Shown in pieces: positions 16,901 through 24,221 of a DNA stretch of 24,655 bases. The translations under genes were made by a program, and so were the position numbers. Position 1 is the first letter of the stretch. Every line of letters begins with the position of its first letter. The stretch comes from an uncultured Clostridia bacterium (lineage in GTDB: Bacteria > Bacillota > Clostridia > Oscillospirales > Oscillospiraceae): NCBI GenBank assembly GCA_946061345.1, contig CAMGRA010000004.1, positions 1-24,655 of the forward strand. Reading direction: 5' to 3'. Under the pieces are notes generated by a model, which ran no database searches, had not been told where the DNA came from, and saw only the letters and a program-made list of their open reading frames with translations.

Positions 16901-17288
16901 CGTCGCGGGAAATGGAAAAACCGGCGAGATCAGACCCGGCAGGGGCGTCGGCGTCGCACCAGACGACATAATAGCCGTCGGCGGACAGCACGGTGCCACT
17001 GGGAACGGTGTATTTTACCGCCCGGTCGTTGTCCGTCAGATGGTAGCCGGAGATGTCGATGGCGGTGTCGGCGCTGTTGTGCAGCTCCACCCAGTCATAA
17101 TACTGTCCGTCAGGGCCGGGATAAGCGCTGTTGGAGCCCATGATCTCCGTCATATGGATGGCAAAGCTGCTGCCGTCGTCGTGACTTTCCAGTCCGTCAG
17201 AAAGAAGAAACGCCGCCGTCAGGCAAATTACCAGCACAACAAGTGCAGCCGTCAGCAGCAAAAATTCCTTTTTTCGGATGTTTTGCAA
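13995..17288 (-). CDS. CotH kinase-family surface protein with four lamin-tail (LTD) domains
   Basis: I set the start at TTG 17288: GGAGGGAG lies just upstream, and the promoter at 17347-17319 places the in-frame ATGs at 17363 and 17327 outside the transcript. The product has 1,097 residues with a membrane anchor or signal segment at about 8-28. Four LTD domains follow (about 43-160, 194-310, 342-460 and 493-600), each with an opening like L-S-E-I-M and a W-x-E-L-x-N core. Next are a chitobiase-like beta domain with Y-Y-T-L-D-G-S-L-P-T (near 663) and a CotH domain (about 718-1090) with S-M-S-R-Q-T-N-A-K-K-N-F, Y-F-G-I-Y-C-L-K-E and A-F-Y-D-Q-D-W. CotH of Bacillus phosphorylates spore-coat proteins; here the target is unknown. 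It is the first gene of an operon with VTC and DUF4956. Confidence 0.9.
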   Translation of the reverse strand: MQNIRKKEFLLLTAALVVLVICLTAAFLLSDGLESHDDGSSFAIHMTEIMGSNSAYPGPDGQYYDWVELHNSADTAIDISGYHLTDNDRAVKYTVPSGTVLSADGYYVVWCDADAPAGSDLAGFSISRDGGEVLYLMNTKNVVVDTAYTVSMERNQPMVFSAGGWSLGSFATPGFANNAAGYEAYQNSRSADSFPVELSEIVASNRLYPAPDGGYYDFIELHNTSTDSVDLSGCRLSDTDGEAKFTVPAGAVLPPDGYYVVWCGGETGANFSLSRDGGEVVCLQSPSGELLDRVELPALSQNEAYVRRAQEAWQIETRATPGYSNDDSGYARYVASLGLNDCGLVLSEIMTNNRGCLCDSDGDFGDWAELYNGGSAAADLTGWYLTDDPSEPQKWAFPAMTLEPGQYLLVFCDGKNCTGGELHTNFSLSSSGESLYLVTPIGSTADRVELPALNADRAFLRNEDGSFSVTDASTPGYPNTDEGRKALRKAQTHGALVINEAMTANDRFLAQSVGEYPDWAELKNTSDAPVSLSGWSLTDRSDDKQKYLLPDVTLQPGETYPILFSTEELGYSVYPVAPFSLSAEEDWLLLYDPEGGLSDYIHLYQIPYGGSMGRNDDGQCYFAEPTPGRENSGGEPGISAAPMASVAPGIYDGAEPLTVALSAPGEIYYTLDGSLPTAASAHYEAPLTLSSTTVLRAVCVEEGCLPGDVVSLSYIINEGHTLPVLSLTADYGDIFGGNGIYVNYYKDWEVYANLSYYDPSGGSFSIDCGLKLYGSMSRQTNAKKNFKVVFRPRYGQKTLEYDLFDDCDVTSFSSLVLRAGQDYPLALMREELMTSLADDASDSVLTQHFRYCVLYINGQYFGIYCLKEAYSPEYYAAHHNVSAESVTVLRVINVAASDANLYPLMCYAQSHDLTQQEEFDYIADNVDLESLADWVILQAYSGNSDILNNVRYLMSTEDDGKWRYAFYDQDWTFLTHGNITRTALNSETQYGMIPRAVLKNKDYQDYFLKRLAYQLENTLSDENVLARIDELQEILRPEMERERARWGGSVSSWEYSVDKLRAFVTDRSRSRELIDDFSLYFGLTEAEKEAYFGGLLP

Positions 17289-17318
17289 GGCGCTCCCTCC
17301 CTTTGTGTCATTTTCTCC

Positions 17319-17347
17319 ATTATACATCTTTTTTCCACCCCTTACAA
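17319..17347 (-). promoter_or_regulatory. Promoter of the cotH-VTC-DUF4956 operon
   Basis: On the minus strand TTGTAA (17347-17342) and a perfect TATAAT (17324-17319) are 17 bases apart. Transcription would start near 17312, with GGAGGGAG and the TTG start following. It is divergent from the blaI-type promoter. Confidence 0.75.
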
Positions 17348-17367
17348 CTGTAATTTTTCTCAAAAAA

Positions 17368-17450
17368 ATGCAATTCTCCTATTGACTTTGCATTTCTACT
17401 GCCGTAGAATAGTATTGAAGGAGAATCCATTTTGATAAGGAGAATTGCAT
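17368..17450. repeat. 13-bp inverted repeat flanking the blaI-type promoter
   Basis: ATGCAATTCTCCT (17368-17380) is exactly complementary to AGGAGAATTGCAT (17438-17450). The right arm includes the ribosome binding site and ends just before the ATG. The left arm lies before the -35, so this is a DNA-level signal, not an mRNA hairpin from this promoter. AGGAGAAT also recurs at 17419-17426 as a direct repeat. Confidence 0.7.
17382..17410 (+). promoter_or_regulatory. BlaI-type promoter with palindromic operator over the -10
   Basis: TTGACT (17382-17387) and TAGAAT (17405-17410) are spaced by 17 bases. A perfect palindrome, TTCTAC-TGCC-GTAGAA (17394-17409), covers the -10. BlaI/MecI operators are dyads with a TAC...GTA core, so this is the likely self-repression site. 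Confidence 0.82.
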
Positions 17451-17813
17451 ATGAGACTTGCTGAATCCGAACGCCGCATCATGGAGGTCCTCTGGGAGCG
17501 CGGCACCATGACCGCCAAGGAGGTCGCCATCGTTCTGGGTGAGCGCCTCGGCTGGAAGAAAACCACCACCTACACCATGCTGACCCGCTGCGCAGAAAAG
17601 GGCTACATCAAGCGTGAGAACCCGAATTTCCGCTGCACCGCCATGGTGAGCAAGGAGGAAGTCTCCTGCTGGGAGACGGACGCCCTGCTCCGCTCCGATT
17701 TCGACGGCTCGGCTGATCTTCTGGTCGCCTCCCTCATTGGCCGCAAAAAGCTGACCCTGGCGCAGATGGAGAAGCTCTATCAGTCCCTGCGCGAGCTGGA
17801 GGGTGAAAAATGA
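17451..17813 (+). CDS. BlaI/MecI family transcriptional repressor
   Basis: This 120-residue protein has the winged helix of the penicillinase repressor family: L-A-E-S-E-R-R-I-M-E-V-L-W at the start, M-T-A-K-E-V, then W-K-K-T-T-T-Y-T-M-L-T-R-C-A-E-K-G-Y-I as recognition helix and wing. The C-terminal half is the short dimerisation helix region. ATG 17451 is chosen over the TTG six bases upstream because AAGGAGA is well spaced. The gene overlaps the M56 protease gene by four bases. In the family, BlaI represses its own operon until the membrane protease triggers its cleavage; the palindrome over the promoter fits this. The genes downstream are surface proteins, not beta-lactamase. Confidence 0.93.
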   Translation: MRLAESERRIMEVLWERGTMTAKEVAIVLGERLGWKKTTTYTMLTRCAEKGYIKRENPNFRCTAMVSKEEVSCWETDALLRSDFDGSADLLVASLIGRKKLTLAQMEKLYQSLRELEGEK

Positions 17814-19396
17814 CGCTGCTGCAAATGAGCCTGGCCGGAGGTCTGCTCATTGCCGTGGTCTGCCTCCTGCGCCTGCTGCTGCAGCACCGCCTCCACCGCA
17901 GTGTACTGCTTGCCCTGTGGACCCTTGCCATCCTGCGGCTGCTGGTGCCCGTCTTTGTCTCGTCGGAGCTGAGCGTGTTCAACCTGCCTGTCTTTTCCCG
18001 CGAGACGCCGACGGCGGTCGTGTTGGAAGCTGCGGAGACTGCCGGAACTGCTGAGGCTATAGGGGCTGCGGAGACTGCCGCGCCTGTTCCGTCGATCCCG
18101 ACCGGCACGGAGACTGCTGCGTCCAAGGCTTCCCTCTCCACCGGAGAAACCCTCGGCCTGATCTGGCTGGGCGGTGTTTTGCTTTTTGGCTGTGCCTTTC
18201 TTATTTCCCACCTGCGCAGCCTCCGCGCTTTCCGCTTTTCCGTGCCGCTGCCGGAGAACATACAGGTCCCCGATGGGCTTAGGGTGCGGATGCTGGACGA
18301 TCTGAAAGCGCCGCTGACCTACGGCCTGTTCCGTCCCACGGTCCTGCTGCCGACGGAGCTTCCCGGTCAGGCGCAGATCACCCACATCCTGCTTCACGAG
18401 CGGGAGCACATCCGCCACCTCGACCTGTGGATGAAGCTGCTGCTGCTTCTGACTGTCTGCATCCACTGGTTCAACCCTCTGGTCTGGCTCATGGTATATT
18501 TGGCCTCCGAGGATATGGAAATACGCTGTGACGCGGCAGTTGTCGCCCGTCTGGGTCAGGAACACCGGTTGGATTATGCCCGGACCCTGGTGGCCGCCGA
18601 GCAATCCCGCCTGAACAGCATCCTGCAGACCGGCTTTTCCTTCAGCAGTACGGCCAACCGTCTCAAGGCCATGAAAAAATCCCGGGTCCATCCGCTGATC
18701 AGCATCGGCTCGGGTGTGGTTTTGTGCGCCCTTTTGACCCTGGGCTTCCTGACCATGGGGACCTCCGCCGCAGAAACGCCGCAGGAGCCTGCCGCGCCTC
18801 CCGCTGTTTCCTCCGAAGTTCCCGCCACGGAGCCATCAGAGATCCCCGAGCCGGAGCATACCGTCCCCGCCACTGACGAAATTCCGACAGAATCCATCGA
18901 TGTTTCCACCGAGCCGCCTGAGGTGACGGAGACGACGGAGGAACCGCCCGAGGAGGAAACCAACGAAAGCGCACAGCGCAATCCTGACATCCGGGTGGAC
19001 GTATTTCCCTCCAGTCTGAAGGTCGGGGAAAGAGGGCAGCTTGTGCTCTTCACCACCACCGCCCTGACCATTTATTCCGACAATCCCGAAGTCGTCCATG
19101 CCTATGCCACAGCCGATTATCCCTTTGACAAAGACCCCGGAGCGTGGCCCGGTATGTCCTTTTATGCCGGCTGCGCCGTTGACGGTGTCAGCGTCGGCTC
19201 TGCGGGCCTTTGGTGCACCGACGGCAGCTCAACCTGGTATCTGGGTAATGTGAGCGTCACCGCCGCCGAAGGAGACGTCCAGTCCGTGGACTATACGGAC
19301 ATTTACAGCGGCGGTCTGTCTGACACGCCGGAGATCAATCCCGGTAACGGTCCGGCCGGCGGTCTGTCCGGCCTGATAGGAGGATATTTGCCATGA
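17810..19396 (+). CDS. M56 family (BlaR1/MecR1-like) membrane metalloprotease with unique ectodomain
   Basis: The protein has 528 residues. Membrane helices lie near 7-25, 30-50, 113-134, 206-230 and 291-315. A Thr/Ala/Glu-rich stretch (about 65-110) lies between helices two and three. The protease core has H-E-R-E-H at 196-200 (zinc-binding HExxH) and a downstream E-I-R-C-D near 237-241 that supplies the third ligand, after W-F-N-P-L-V-W. Beyond the last helix come a Pro/Glu/Thr linker (about 318-385) and a ~140-residue exterior domain with two cysteines. It lacks the penicillin-binding sensor domain of true BlaR1 (no S-x-x-K or K-T-G). It overlaps blaI upstream and the LRR-SLH gene downstream by four bases each. 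It probably senses something at the cell surface and relieves BlaI repression; the signal is unknown. Confidence 0.9.
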   Translation: MTLLQMSLAGGLLIAVVCLLRLLLQHRLHRSVLLALWTLAILRLLVPVFVSSELSVFNLPVFSRETPTAVVLEAAETAGTAEAIGAAETAAPVPSIPTGTETAASKASLSTGETLGLIWLGGVLLFGCAFLISHLRSLRAFRFSVPLPENIQVPDGLRVRMLDDLKAPLTYGLFRPTVLLPTELPGQAQITHILLHEREHIRHLDLWMKLLLLLTVCIHWFNPLVWLMVYLASEDMEIRCDAAVVARLGQEHRLDYARTLVAAEQSRLNSILQTGFSFSSTANRLKAMKKSRVHPLISIGSGVVLCALLTLGFLTMGTSAAETPQEPAAPPAVSSEVPATEPSEIPEPEHTVPATDEIPTESIDVSTEPPEVTETTEEPPEEETNESAQRNPDIRVDVFPSSLKVGERGQLVLFTTTALTIYSDNPEVVHAYATADYPFDKDPGAWPGMSFYAGCAVDGVSVGSAGLWCTDGSSTWYLGNVSVTAAEGDVQSVDYTDIYSGGLSDTPEINPGNGPAGGLSGLIGGYLP

Positions 19397-22047
19397 AGCA
19401 ACGTATTTTCAGTCTGATTCTGGTGCTGATCCTGCTCTGCACACTTTTCCCCGCCGTTCAGGCGGTGGAGTATCCCCTGACCTTTCTCTATGAGGAGGAA
19501 AATGGCGAGGCCCATATCACCGGCTACTATGGCCAGGTCCCGGAGGTCCTGAGCATCCCTGAGACGCTGGACGGTCTGCCTGTAACGGCTGTCATGCACT
19601 ATGCTTTCCAAAATGCCCCCATTCGGAAGCTGATTCTCCCCTCCACCATGCGCACCCTCTGTCAGGCCTCCTTTTCCGACACACTCCTGACAGAGATCGT
19701 TCTGAACGACGGTCTCGAGGTGATCAGCTATGCTTTTGGCGGAACGAAGCTGACCCGGGTGACGGTTCCCGCTTCCGTGACCTATGTCTCCGGCTTTGGC
19801 GGCACCGACACGCTGACGGACCTGTATATTCTCGGCACACAGGTGGACGGTTCTCTTCCTACCGATTGCCGCGTTTTCTGCCATCGGGACACGGAGCTGG
19901 CTGCCAACGCGTCTGAATTTGCGCAGGTTTATTATTTTGAGGAACTTCCCTTTGATCCTCTGACTGATGAGATCGTCACCGAGGGCGAGCTGCAGTATGT
20001 TCTCCACGACGGTGAGGCAACCCTATGGAGCTGTTGGGCAGAGGGGGACGTGGTTATTCCCGATACTCTGGGCGGCTGCCCCGTGGTCTGCATCGCACCA
20101 AAATGTTTTACCGGTGATGTCCGAAACCTGACGCTGCCCGACAGCATCCGTTCCATCCTGCGAAAGAGCTGCCGTGCGCAGTACCATATGCAAAGCGTCA
20201 ATCTCCCCGCCTCTTTGGAATACATCGGCGAAAATGCTTTCGTCAATCTGTCCCTCGGTCGTGTGGAGCTGCCAAAGCCGCTCACCTATATCGGCCCCGA
20301 CGCTTTCCATACCTGCGGCATCACAGAGCTGATCTGCAACGATGCACTGCGTACCATTGATGATGAGGCATTCAGCACACAATCTCTCGCCTCCGTCACC
20401 CTCAACGACGGTCTGGAGGTGATTGGAGCCGGTGCTTTTGCCGGGACGGACATCACAGAATTGACTGTCCCTGCCAGTGTAACTGCGTGCACTGACTTCC
20501 TGTACGGCAGCGATATAAAGACGGTCTACGGCTACCCCGGCAATGCCGCTGAGGTGGAATGTGACGAATACAATATAACCTTTGTCAATCTTCTGACCGG
20601 TCAGGCCAACCCCCCTGCCTACACCAAGACCATCGACGGCATGACCTTCCGTATTCTTCCCAACGCCGGCTATGCCGCTCTGAAATCCACCGTTCCCGCC
20701 CTGTTGGAAGACCATTGCGTCGTGCCGGAAACGGTTGACGGCTTCCCCGTGCGGCGGATTGAGTCCGATGCCTTTACCTCGTGCGACTTCACCTCCGTCT
20801 ACCTGCCCGACACGATCACGGAGATCCGCCCTGATGGCTTCTGGATCTGTCCAAAGCTGAAGCTGGTCCGTATGTCTGAGAATATTCGGGCCATCTACCG
20901 CAATTCCTTCAGCGCTTGCGAAGAACTCTTTGTGCTCTATTTGCCTGCATCCTTTACGGAAACCAATGTCATTCTGGAGGAACACAACAGCTCCACCCTT
21001 GGCGGCCACCTGAGACTTATCCTCGGCTACCCCGGCACTCTGGCGGAAGAATACTGCGAAAAGAAGTATTGCGCTTTTCTCCCCATTGACCCAGACTGGG
21101 ACGATTTTGTCATCACCGAAAATGCGGTATACAGCATAGAAAACGGCAAAGCCGCTCTGCAGCGGGCCTACGAAGCCTATAACAGCACCTTTTCGGTACC
21201 TGACGAGGTAAATGGCTATCCGGTCACCACCGTCGCTTCCGGGGCTTTCTGTGGCTTGAAGGGCTGGAGCGTTGATCCCAGCGAGCTGGTTCTTGGGAAC
21301 AATGTCCGCCGTGTGGAGGCAGGAATTTTTAGTAGCGGATATTTCCCCAACGGCATCTATATGCCCGTCACAGTAGAAAGCTTTGAGTCTCTTCCGCCGA
21401 GCAACGCCGAATGTACCATCTTCGGCACACGCGGCAGCTATGCCGAGCGTTACGCCGAAAGTGTCGGACTGCCCTTTGCGGACTTTTCCACCGTGCCGTT
21501 TACCGACGTATCCGAAACCTCATGGTACTTCCCCTATGTCCACAGCGCCTACTGGGCCGGCCTGATGAACGGCACCTCCCCCACCACCTTCGAGCCAAAC
21601 CAAACCACGACCCGTGCCATGGTGGTCAAGGTGCTTGCCAACATGAGCGGCGCCGACAGCTTTGACTGGCGCTACGGCTTTACCGATGTCCCTGAGGGGC
21701 AATGGTATACCGACGCGGTCAACTGGGGCCGCTACTACCAGATCGTCAACGGCACCTCGGCAACCACCTTCTCCCCCAACGCCCCCGTGACCCGGGAGCA
21801 GTTTGCCGCTTTCCTGTTCCGCTATGCTCAGGCCTGCGGTGTGGAATGTCTTGCCAACGGCGACATGACCGCCTATGCCGACCGGGGCACCATCAGTTCC
21901 TACGCCCTTGACGCCGTGACCTGGGCGGTGGGCGCCGGCATCATCAACGGCACCAGCAAGACCACCATTTCACCCCAGGCCTACGCCACCCGTGCCGAGA
22001 TCGCCGCCATGCTCACCCGCTTCCTGACCTTTGTCGAGGGGCAATGA
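19393..22047 (+). CDS. Secreted BspA-type leucine-rich-repeat protein with three SLH domains
   Basis: The 884-residue protein has a signal peptide at about 1-24 (ending A-V-Q-A). LRR_5/BspA-type repeats span about 30-690, in blocks such as L-T-E-I-V-L-N-D-G-L-E-V-I and L-T-R-V-T-V-P-A-S-V, each block opening with a G-L-P-V-T-A-V-like strand. Three SLH modules (about 701-884) have intact TRAM, TREQ and TRAE motifs. AGGAGG (19378-19383) precedes an ATG that overlaps the M56 stop, so translation is coupled to the sensor. BspA-type repeats often mediate adhesion or ligand binding; SLH should anchor the protein to pyruvylated wall polymer. Ligand and role here are unknown. Confidence 0.92.
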   Translation: MKQRIFSLILVLILLCTLFPAVQAVEYPLTFLYEEENGEAHITGYYGQVPEVLSIPETLDGLPVTAVMHYAFQNAPIRKLILPSTMRTLCQASFSDTLLTEIVLNDGLEVISYAFGGTKLTRVTVPASVTYVSGFGGTDTLTDLYILGTQVDGSLPTDCRVFCHRDTELAANASEFAQVYYFEELPFDPLTDEIVTEGELQYVLHDGEATLWSCWAEGDVVIPDTLGGCPVVCIAPKCFTGDVRNLTLPDSIRSILRKSCRAQYHMQSVNLPASLEYIGENAFVNLSLGRVELPKPLTYIGPDAFHTCGITELICNDALRTIDDEAFSTQSLASVTLNDGLEVIGAGAFAGTDITELTVPASVTACTDFLYGSDIKTVYGYPGNAAEVECDEYNITFVNLLTGQANPPAYTKTIDGMTFRILPNAGYAALKSTVPALLEDHCVVPETVDGFPVRRIESDAFTSCDFTSVYLPDTITEIRPDGFWICPKLKLVRMSENIRAIYRNSFSACEELFVLYLPASFTETNVILEEHNSSTLGGHLRLILGYPGTLAEEYCEKKYCAFLPIDPDWDDFVITENAVYSIENGKAALQRAYEAYNSTFSVPDEVNGYPVTTVASGAFCGLKGWSVDPSELVLGNNVRRVEAGIFSSGYFPNGIYMPVTVESFESLPPSNAECTIFGTRGSYAERYAESVGLPFADFSTVPFTDVSETSWYFPYVHSAYWAGLMNGTSPTTFEPNQTTTRAMVVKVLANMSGADSFDWRYGFTDVPEGQWYTDAVNWGRYYQIVNGTSATTFSPNAPVTREQFAAFLFRYAQACGVECLANGDMTAYADRGTISSYALDAVTWAVGAGIINGTSKTTISPQAYATRAEIAAMLTRFLTFVEGQ

Positions 22048-22091
22048 CCAGGGAAACGATACAAATGCTTTGAACAATAAAAGGAGGCACC

Positions 22092-23888
22092 ATGAAACGT
22101 ACTTTGTCTTCTCTCCTCATCGTTCTTTTGCTCGGTTTGCTCCTTATCACCAGTGTCTGTGCTGAGGATACAGATCTCCCCTTTACCTACACCGTAGAAA
22201 ACGGCGAGGTCACCATTACCGGCTACACCGGCGATCCCGAGGGTGTTGTAGCTGTTCCCGATGAGATCGACGGTATGCCCGTGACCGCCATTGGAGATCA
22301 CGTTTTTTATAAAATGTACGATCTTTCGTTCAGCCTGCCGCAGACGCTTCAACGGCTCGGAAGCTGGGCGCTGGCCTTTTCCTGTGATGAAATCACCGTT
22401 CCCGACAGCGTAACAGAAATCGATCCCAACTGCTTTGCCGGCGTTGCGGCAATTACCTGCAAGCGCTATTCCGTTGCTGATCAGTATGCGCTTTTCTGGG
22501 GGCTCGAGGTCAGCTACAATGGCACGATTGACGGCATCACAGAAATTGAGGAGGACGGCTTCACCTACTGGATCAAGGACGGAGAAGCCACTCTGGTGCG
22601 TATCATCTCTCTCGGAGAAAACGTCCTCTATATTCCCGAGGAGGTGCAGGGCTATCCCGTCACCCAAATCTCCAGCTATGCAGCGCCTCATTATTACGAT
22701 GACCGCTACGAAGGGCAGGAAAACCAATTCTACAGTGTTGTGATTCCTTCCTGCGTCAAGTACATTGATAACTACGCCTTTTATGATTGCAGCGCGCTTA
22801 CGAACGTCTACCTCTGTGAAGGCGTAGAGTACGTCGGCAATTACGCCTTCGGCGGCGATGTCATATTGACCCTGCCTGACAGTCTGAAGACCATCGGCGA
22901 AAAGGAAAGCTATGAAGCATATGAGAAGCGTCCTATCGTCTATGCCGCTGAGGGGTCTGCAGGTCTTGCCTATGCCCAGCGCATTGGTGCGAAATATTAT
23001 GTAAACCAAAATTCCGACGGCACCTGGATAGGCTACTATGCCGGTCTGCAATTCGTCATAAGAAACGGCGAGGCTACGATGGTGGGCTGTACCAGCGGGT
23101 TCGATCCTTTCCTCCCGATGTATATTGACGGCTATCCCTTGACCCGGCTCGAAGATGGCGCTTTCCGAATCGTTTGTCCGAAATACCTGGTACTGCCGCC
23201 AACACTGACCTCTATCGGCCCGGCGTGCTTTAACCAGTCTCTGCCGGAGAACTTCACCCTGTTCTACTACCCCGGCACCCCTGCCGAAGAACTGGTCAAG
23301 AACTTTTCCATCCCCCACATAAGCATCTATGATGCCCTGGAAGTGCCCTTTGACGATGTTCCCACTGACAGCTGGTACTACGGTGCCGTCTCCTTTGCCT
23401 ATTACAACGGCCTGATGGACGGCGTAGACGATACAAAATTTGATCCCCACGCCACCATGACCCGCGCCATGCTGGTAACGGTCCTGTGGCGGCTGGACGG
23501 CGGACATGCCGAAGGAGCTTCCCCTTTTACCGACGTGCCCGATGGCACCTGGTACACCGAAGCCGTCCTGTGGGCGGCGGAAAACGGCGTTGTCAACGGC
23601 GTCGGCAACGGGAAATTCAACCCCAACGGCACCGTCACGCGGGAACAGATCGCCGCCATTTTGTGCCGCTATGCAGAGCTTTGCGGCGTTGACGTCTCCG
23701 CCGATGCCTCCCTGACCTACTTCCCCGACGGCTCCCGGGTTTCCTCCTACGCTGTCGGCCCCATGAAGTGGGCCGTGGAAACGGGGCTGATCGGCGGCAG
23801 GAAAAACGGCAACACCCTCTACCTTGTCCCTCACGACGGCGCCACCCGTGCCGAAGTCGCCGCCATCCTCATGCGCTTCCTGACCTGA
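22092..23888 (+). CDS. Secreted LRR protein with three SLH domains (shorter paralogue)
   Basis: The 598-residue protein has a signal peptide at about 1-24 (V-C-A-E); the cysteine lacks a convincing lipobox. The mature start closely follows the upstream protein: E-N-G-E-V-T-I-T-G-Y, then D-G-M-P-V-T-A-I. BspA-like repeats cover about 30-410 and three SLH modules about 418-598, with TRAM, TREQ and TRAE motifs. It starts 44 bases after the upstream stop with AAGGAGG and no clear promoter, so it is probably the fourth gene of the same operon. It looks like a duplicate of the LRR-SLH gene with fewer repeats. A large GC-rich hairpin follows the stop. Confidence 0.91.
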   Translation: MKRTLSSLLIVLLLGLLLITSVCAEDTDLPFTYTVENGEVTITGYTGDPEGVVAVPDEIDGMPVTAIGDHVFYKMYDLSFSLPQTLQRLGSWALAFSCDEITVPDSVTEIDPNCFAGVAAITCKRYSVADQYALFWGLEVSYNGTIDGITEIEEDGFTYWIKDGEATLVRIISLGENVLYIPEEVQGYPVTQISSYAAPHYYDDRYEGQENQFYSVVIPSCVKYIDNYAFYDCSALTNVYLCEGVEYVGNYAFGGDVILTLPDSLKTIGEKESYEAYEKRPIVYAAEGSAGLAYAQRIGAKYYVNQNSDGTWIGYYAGLQFVIRNGEATMVGCTSGFDPFLPMYIDGYPLTRLEDGAFRIVCPKYLVLPPTLTSIGPACFNQSLPENFTLFYYPGTPAEELVKNFSIPHISIYDALEVPFDDVPTDSWYYGAVSFAYYNGLMDGVDDTKFDPHATMTRAMLVTVLWRLDGGHAEGASPFTDVPDGTWYTEAVLWAAENGVVNGVGNGKFNPNGTVTREQIAAILCRYAELCGVDVSADASLTYFPDGSRVSSYAVGPMKWAVETGLIGGRKNGNTLYLVPHDGATRAEVAAILMRFLT

Positions 23889-23901
23889 CCCATACGCTTT
23901 T

Positions 23902-23944
23902 CGCGGCGGGGCTGCCGAAAAATCCTCTCGGCAGCCCCGCCGCG
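23902..23944 (+). terminator. Large hairpin ending the BlaI-M56-LRR operon
   Basis: CGCGGCGGGGCTGCCGA (23902-23918) pairs perfectly with 23928-23944 (17 bp, nine-base loop). Flanking GCTTTT and AAAAGC can extend the stem. The tail TTGAAAAA is not a T run, so it may be an mRNA-stabilising or weak termination structure. Confidence 0.65.
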
Positions 23945-24000
23945 TTGAAAAAGCAGGCGCAAAGGTAGAAATCAGGTCGGCACATGATTGGCTCTGTGTA

Positions 24001-24030
24001 TTGACAAAAATCATTATAATATGATATTCT
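24001..24030 (+). promoter_or_regulatory. Strong promoter at the start of the AT-rich tail
   Basis: A consensus TTGACA (24001-24006) is followed after 18 bases by TATTCT (24025-24030). A TATAAT at 24015-24020 is too close to serve with this -35. Transcription would begin near 24037, exactly where the structured region starts. Confidence 0.7.
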
Positions 24031-24035
24031 AATGC

Positions 24036-24200
24036 ATATAACGTAAAGAACCATCCCCTTGTGTTGCTTGTAGCAATGGTTTGGGCATCGGTCGTACCGG
24101 CTCAGAGTATCTTGTTTCGCGCTTTGGTGGTAGGAGGAGGTTGAATGAACTATGAGCAACCATAAAGTAAGACCCACATAGTCTGGGTTCTTTGTTCTTT
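24036..24200 (+). ncRNA. Candidate small RNA or attenuator leader with tiny ORF and terminator
   Basis: Directly after a strong promoter lies a region able to fold on itself: TTGC/GCAA, CGGT/ACCG and GGTTG/CAACC hairpins. A terminator-like hairpin follows, ACCCA (24172-24176) with TGGGT (24184-24188), then TTCTTTGTTCTTT. The 5' segment AAAGAACC (24045-24052) is complementary to GGTTCTTT (24186-24193), which includes the terminator's 3' arm. The two structures therefore exclude each other, as in an attenuator. AGGAGGAGG (24132-24140) precedes a six-codon ORF, M-N-Y-E-Q-P (24145-24165), and a nine-codon ORF overlaps it in another frame. It could instead be the remnant of a type I toxin gene: M-x-Y-E starts and such terminators are seen in Fst/holin-like toxins. 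I cannot match it to a known RNA family. Confidence 0.4.
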
Positions 24201-24221
24201 ATCACTAGGAGGACAAATACT

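Noticed and set aside
17810..19396. A true beta-lactam sensor (BlaR1) linked to resistance
   Set aside because: No transpeptidase-type sensor domain is present after the last helix, and no beta-lactamase or penicillin-binding protein gene is nearby.
22115..22170. A lipoprotein signal in the second LRR-SLH protein (S-V-C before A-E-D)
   Set aside because: The -1 residue is valine and the spacing does not fit a lipobox; an ordinary signal peptidase site after C-A is more likely.
21981..24014. A 677-codon minus-strand open frame across the second LRR-SLH gene
   Set aside because: The plus-strand gene has a signal peptide, repeats and SLH domains; the antisense frame has no family features.
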